Assembly (NCBI RefSeq): GCF_048569485.1
Contig: NC_134357.1
Coordinates: forward strand, 66,836,751 to 66,900,750
DNA: 64,000 bases
Direction: 5' to 3'
Source of the DNA: Anomaloglossus baeobatrachus
Taxonomy: Eukaryota; Chordata; Amphibia; Anura; Aromobatidae
Shown: piece by piece, positions 59,813 to 64,000 of the stretch
Numbering within the stretch: the stretch's first letter is position 1
Layout of the letters: the number at the start of each line of letters is the position of its first letter
The notes under the pieces: model-generated
The model's database searches: none
What the model saw: only the letters and a program-made list of their open reading frames with translations
Told to the model about the DNA's origin: nothing
Made by a program: the position numbers and the translations under genes

Positions 59813-60910
59813 CACTGATAAGCAAAAGGGTAACAATGCTTTGAACTTTTGAATTTCAGGCTCCATATCTCACCATCCATTACAAGCTTTGAGCATGAGA
59901 CTACCTTAATTTTATAGACAATTATCTTGGCTATCTCATACATAAATTTAACTTGCAACCATGTAGCATATGATTATTTATGCAGATTCTTGTCTACTGC
60001 ATTGTTACTGTTTTGCTCCTAAAAATCTTAATTTAAATTTACATTATTTTGTAAACCATCTTTGGCTTTCAATCTCTGCCTTCTGGGCATGCTCTCAATC
60101 AGATTCAAGCATGTCTTGACAGAAATCTGATCTCAGGTCTCTTCCACACATTCCCAATGTTGGTGCTGACCGGTCGACTCACTTGGGTATGTATATAGCT
60201 TTTTCTTCAACTCTAGCCACAAGTGTTCAATTGGGTTGAGATCTAAGGACAGTGAGGGCCAATCCAGCACCTCTACTTGATTGTCATTGAACCATTTCTT
60301 CACCAGTCTTGACATATGATTCGGCTCATTGTCCTACTGCAACACTATGTCATCCTTTTCATACCCATTTTACTTGAGTGTATGAAGTAACTCATCTTGT
60401 AGGATACTCACATATAGCTCAGCACTGATACTCCCATCAATATTGGTCAAGTATGCAAACGCCTTTGGCTGTGAAACAACCTCATATCATCAGGCGTCCT
60501 CCACCGAACTTGACAGTTCCTTCAATTTCTTGATCCGTTAGCCCCTTTTTCCCTTGTTTCTTCCAGCCCTATTTGCTCCCATCACATAAAAATATCCAGT
60601 GTTTACAGCTCTTCGGCAGATCTAGGTGTCTCTGAGGTTACAGAGTAGAAACAAACTCAGTCTTCTCTAATCCTGCAGTAATCCTGTTGTCCAGTTGACC
60701 TCTAACTCCCACATTTGGTGGGTAATCACAAAGCTATGTCATTGATGGAAGGAAGAAGGTAATAACTGTGGAACGCTTCAACGGATCCCAGTGATTCTGA
60801 GATTCTTTCATGACATATTGTACTTCATGTTACTGGTAAACTTACGATAATGTTTTATTTGTGAAAATACCGAAAATTTGGCAAAAATGTTGAAATATGA
60901 GTCGAGCCTT
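59813..60910 (-). mobile_element. Decayed Tc1/mariner element in intron 12
   Basis: The minus strand encodes KKWFNDNQVEVLDWPSLSLD then LNPIEHLWLELKKKL, the region around the third catalytic acidic residue of a Tc1 transposase. The left terminal sequence is CACTGATAAGCAAAAGGGTA after a TA. Upstream motifs are degraded by several frameshifts and stops. The right end is approximate. Confidence 0.75.
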
Positions 60911-60949
60911 ACTAAAATCTTTGGGAGGCAAAAAACACAAAACAACTGC

Positions 60950-62060
60950 AGTTGAGGAATTAGCTTTTATTACTATTTTTACAGTATTCCCTTTGTGGTA
61001 TAAGTGATAAGGCGGTTTTATTCCTTAGCTCAGTATGATTACAGTGATACCAGATTTATACAGTTTAATTTTAGGTTTGGCTACTAGGCACACTTAAAAA
61101 GCTTTTTTACAAAATAAAGGTTTTTTGCATCATCGAGTTTTGAAGGCGTTTTATTTTTCTGCCAACACAGTCATGTGAGGGCTTGTTTTTTTCCAGGATG
61201 AGTTACAGTTTTTATTGGTACTATTTTGAACCGCATAATGTTTTTTTATATCTTTCTATACTGCTTATTGTGAGGTATGATCAAGAATAAACAGCAGTTC
61301 AGAAATCTATTTAATTATTTATTTATTTTTATGCCGTTCTCCGTGTCGTAAAAGTGATAAAACAGCTTTATTTTTCTGGTCAGTACAATTATAGTGATAC
61401 CACATTTATATTGGGTTTTTTTTTTATTTATGTTTTGCCACTTTTACACCACAAAAACAATTTTATAGAAACAAAATTTGTTTTTGCATTGCTGTATTCT
61501 GAGAACTGTAGCTTTTTTATTTTTCCACATACTGAGCTGTATGGCGGCTTGTTTTTTGTCGGACATTATGACGTATTCAGCGATATCAGTTTTATTTACA
61601 AAATACTTTTTTTGTTGGTATGATGAAAAAGCATAGTTGTTTTTGTTTGTTGTTTTTTTTTGTTTTTTTTTTAAATGGTGTTCACTGAAGGGGTTAAATA
61701 GTGTGACAGTTTTATAGATCGGGTCATTCCGGATGCGGCAATAGCAAACGTCTAATTTGTTTTTACATAAATATATGTATTTATTGGTATCAGATTTTGT
61801 TTATTTTTTTTTTATTATTTTTTTAATTATTTACAATTTTTTTCACTTTTTAATTTTTTTTTAATTATTTACAATTTTTATTTCACTTTTTTTACAGGAC
61901 TTTATTACTCTTTTACACTGACAGAAGCTTCTCAGACCATGCTCCTGGTCATCATGACGACTTCAGGTTGCCATGACAATGATCAGGACCCTGCAATCAC
62001 GTTGCGGGGGTCCCGATTGCTTGGGAGAGGAATGCACTCTCTCTACCAGCCAATAATTGC
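60950..62060. repeat. AT-rich dispersed repeat, partly duplicated
   Basis: Two diverged direct copies of a block with AGTGATACCAGATTTATA and GAGGGCTTGTTTTTT/GGCGGCTTGTTTTTTG lie at about 60955-61290 and 61320-61640, followed by T-rich DNA. I associate the wording with a common frog repeat. No gene. Confidence 0.5.
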
Positions 62061-62264
62061 TGCTATCGCTATTGATCGCAGAATTTAGAGGGTTAGTCAG
62101 GGGCGTCGTGGGGACCACTCCTGGCTGTGAGAGCCGGGGCTTGGCTGTCACATAAGCTGAAGTCCTGCGGCGATCGTGTGTGCACAGCTCCTATGCACGT
62201 GCGATTGGCATGACGTTCATACGGGGCTAAATCTTCACAAAGAGTTTTCTTGAGAAAAAAAGGC

Positions 62265-62392
62265 AGCGTGCGCACAGCTAGGTTTTGCTGGGAAATGTCT
62301 GCAGGAAGTTTTTAAACATTTCTCAAGAAATTTCCGCAGCAAAACCGTGGGTAAATCCACGGGTAAAAACGCCTAGTGCGCACAGGGCCTAA
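62265..62392. mobile_element. Short palindromic MITE
   Basis: GTGCGCACAGCTAGGTTTTGCTGGG on the left is matched by inverted sequence (AGCAAAACCGTGGG, CCTAGTGCGCACAGG) on the right. About 128 bp. The DNA on either side is non-coding; 62580-62870 carries a degraded relative of the 52295 MITE. Confidence 0.6.
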
Positions 62393-63000
62393 GTTGGCAA
62401 ACTCTATCCGACTATGAAGTATGGGGTACATCACAGGTCGTAAAAGGATCAAAGGAAATTTTTCAGCTGATTTGGTATGTAATCTAGGAGAAGCATAATG
62501 TTGTTGCTAGGAGTCTTATTCCAGGGATGTGTCAATTAATAGACTGTGCGTTGTCATGTTAATAACATCAGTATTTTATCACCAGGAGATTATCACTACA
62601 GGACTAGGTGTCTCCTGCCCCCTAGTGAACTGCTCTGGTTAACCTGCCTCCACCACTGATTAGCAGCTTGCCCTCACTGTACAATGAAAACTACCAATCA
62701 GTGTCGTGGGCAGGGTTATACACAGCTCAGCATTCTGAGTTCTGCTACTGTAGATCTGCAGCAGAGAAAACAGTGATTATATCAAAATGACAGTATGTAG
62801 CCCAGCAAGTGGCATCTGTGGAATCAGGGTTTCAGTTCCTACATCGTGCTCTTCCCAGACACATCTGACAGCCAGCATAGTTAACCCCAGCACCTCCCAG
62901 TGTAGGCCAGGGACTAGAATCCATTTTCAAATAAAGTAAATTGTGAAAGGCTCCCTTACGAATATTTAACCTATACAAAAATGGAGCCATGAAATCACCA

Positions 63001-63311
63001 GTCAGGGTAAAAAAATATCAAAAAAATTTATTGAACACTTATGCAGAAAAGACATACAATACATAAAAATCAAAGTGCATGGTGCAGGAATACGAACTAA
63101 TAGAGATACCACCAGTCAAAAATACATAGGGGGAGAACAAAAGTCTCCAATGGGATGTGCATAGACACAGTATTACACTTCAGCCATAGAAAGCTAATCT
63201 AGATCATCCATTGTGCACCATTGTAGCAAGGCACTTACCCATGCTATATCCTGTTGACAAGTGGTATTCCCATAACCCCTACGCACGTTTTGCGTGGGCT
63301 TCCTCATGGGG
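63001..63311 (-). mobile_element. Single-arm element with hammerhead-like motif, before exon 13
   Basis: The minus strand at 63278-63311 reads CCCCCATGAGGAAGCCCACG, then CAAAACGTGCGTAGGGG, a degraded form of the shared motif. Toward the left end is AAATTTATTGAACAC, comparable to the AATAAA-rich outer ends of the foldbacks. No inverted partner is present. Confidence 0.5.
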
Positions 63312-63591
63312 GTTACTGTCTTCTCAGATTACATAGCAAAATTCTGCTGACAGATTCCCATAATTCTTAGTAGAGCAGTTCGGCTGTTATGACCTGCTCC
63401 AAAAGTGATATATACCTAGACAGCATCTGCTGGCATCGATCCTGAGGAATCTTAGTCCATACCTTATGGGCAATGGTCTCCGAGGCACTGATATTCTTGG
63501 TTTATAGTTTATAATGAATAGTATATCTGGTCTCCCATACACAGACAGTAGTGGACAAAACCATGTGATAAATCTATTTTTCTCCAATTAG

Positions 63592-63873
<282 letters not shown>

Positions 63874-64000
63874 TGAACAATGTCTATATGTAGTAACACA
63901 TGATGGTGGTTGGGGGGAAGGAGTGAATAACTCTAGCATCAAAGTTTATAAAAGTGCAAAATATCATAAATACCACCTTCAGATTTAAGTGAGCTGCACC

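Overview
The window looks like amphibian, most likely frog (anuran), nuclear DNA. It is repeat-bloated intronic sequence around one recognisable host gene. The evidence is a conserved vertebrate photoreceptor gene split into short exons with canonical splice sites. Around it lie Tc1-like transposons, CR1/L2-type LINEs, non-autonomous hATs, a Helitron and many copies of TAA-flanked palindromic MITEs. I cannot name the species from sequence alone.

Host gene: twelve consecutive plus-strand exons between 38111 and 63699 encode about 418 residues of the cone photoreceptor cGMP phosphodiesterase alpha-prime subunit, PDE6C. They correspond to exons 2-13: the second half of GAF-A, all of GAF-B, the linker and the start of the catalytic domain. 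Every exon joins in frame with GT/AG borders and no stop. Exon 1 is not in the window, so bases 1-38110 are intron 1 if the gene is intact. Exons from 14 on lie beyond the right edge. No other host gene, RNA gene or promoter was recognised.

Layout: 1-6.3 kb holds a Tc1 fragment, a LINE 3' end and two foldback (hairpin) elements. 6.3-10.5 kb is one old Tc1 broken by five later insertions, one of them a hAT with a minisatellite. 10.8-13.65 kb is a Helitron filled by a 33-bp minisatellite that switches orientation in the middle. 13.8-15.7 kb is another Tc1 with two insertions. 15.8-22.6 kb is a hAT whose minisatellite interior contains a Tc1, which itself contains a 2.2-kb foldback. 25.2-27 kb is a 5'-truncated LINE. 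28.25-36.75 kb is a third hAT with a roughly 7.6-kb minisatellite, whose right end is tandemly duplicated (717 bp). From 38 kb the PDE6C exons alternate with introns carrying MITEs, Tc1s, minisatellites, a LINE and LTR-like units.

Most notable: six elements (four foldbacks, two single-arm) share a short motif reading CCTGANGAAG, a hairpin, then GAAACGCGT. It resembles the two conserved core strands of a hammerhead ribozyme. Two of the foldbacks have exact 14-bp target duplications, one end flush with the target and a unique tail at the other end. That architecture recalls Penelope-like retroelements. The third ribozyme strand was not found, so this is a hypothesis. Also notable, three separate hATs carry minisatellites that look related to one another.
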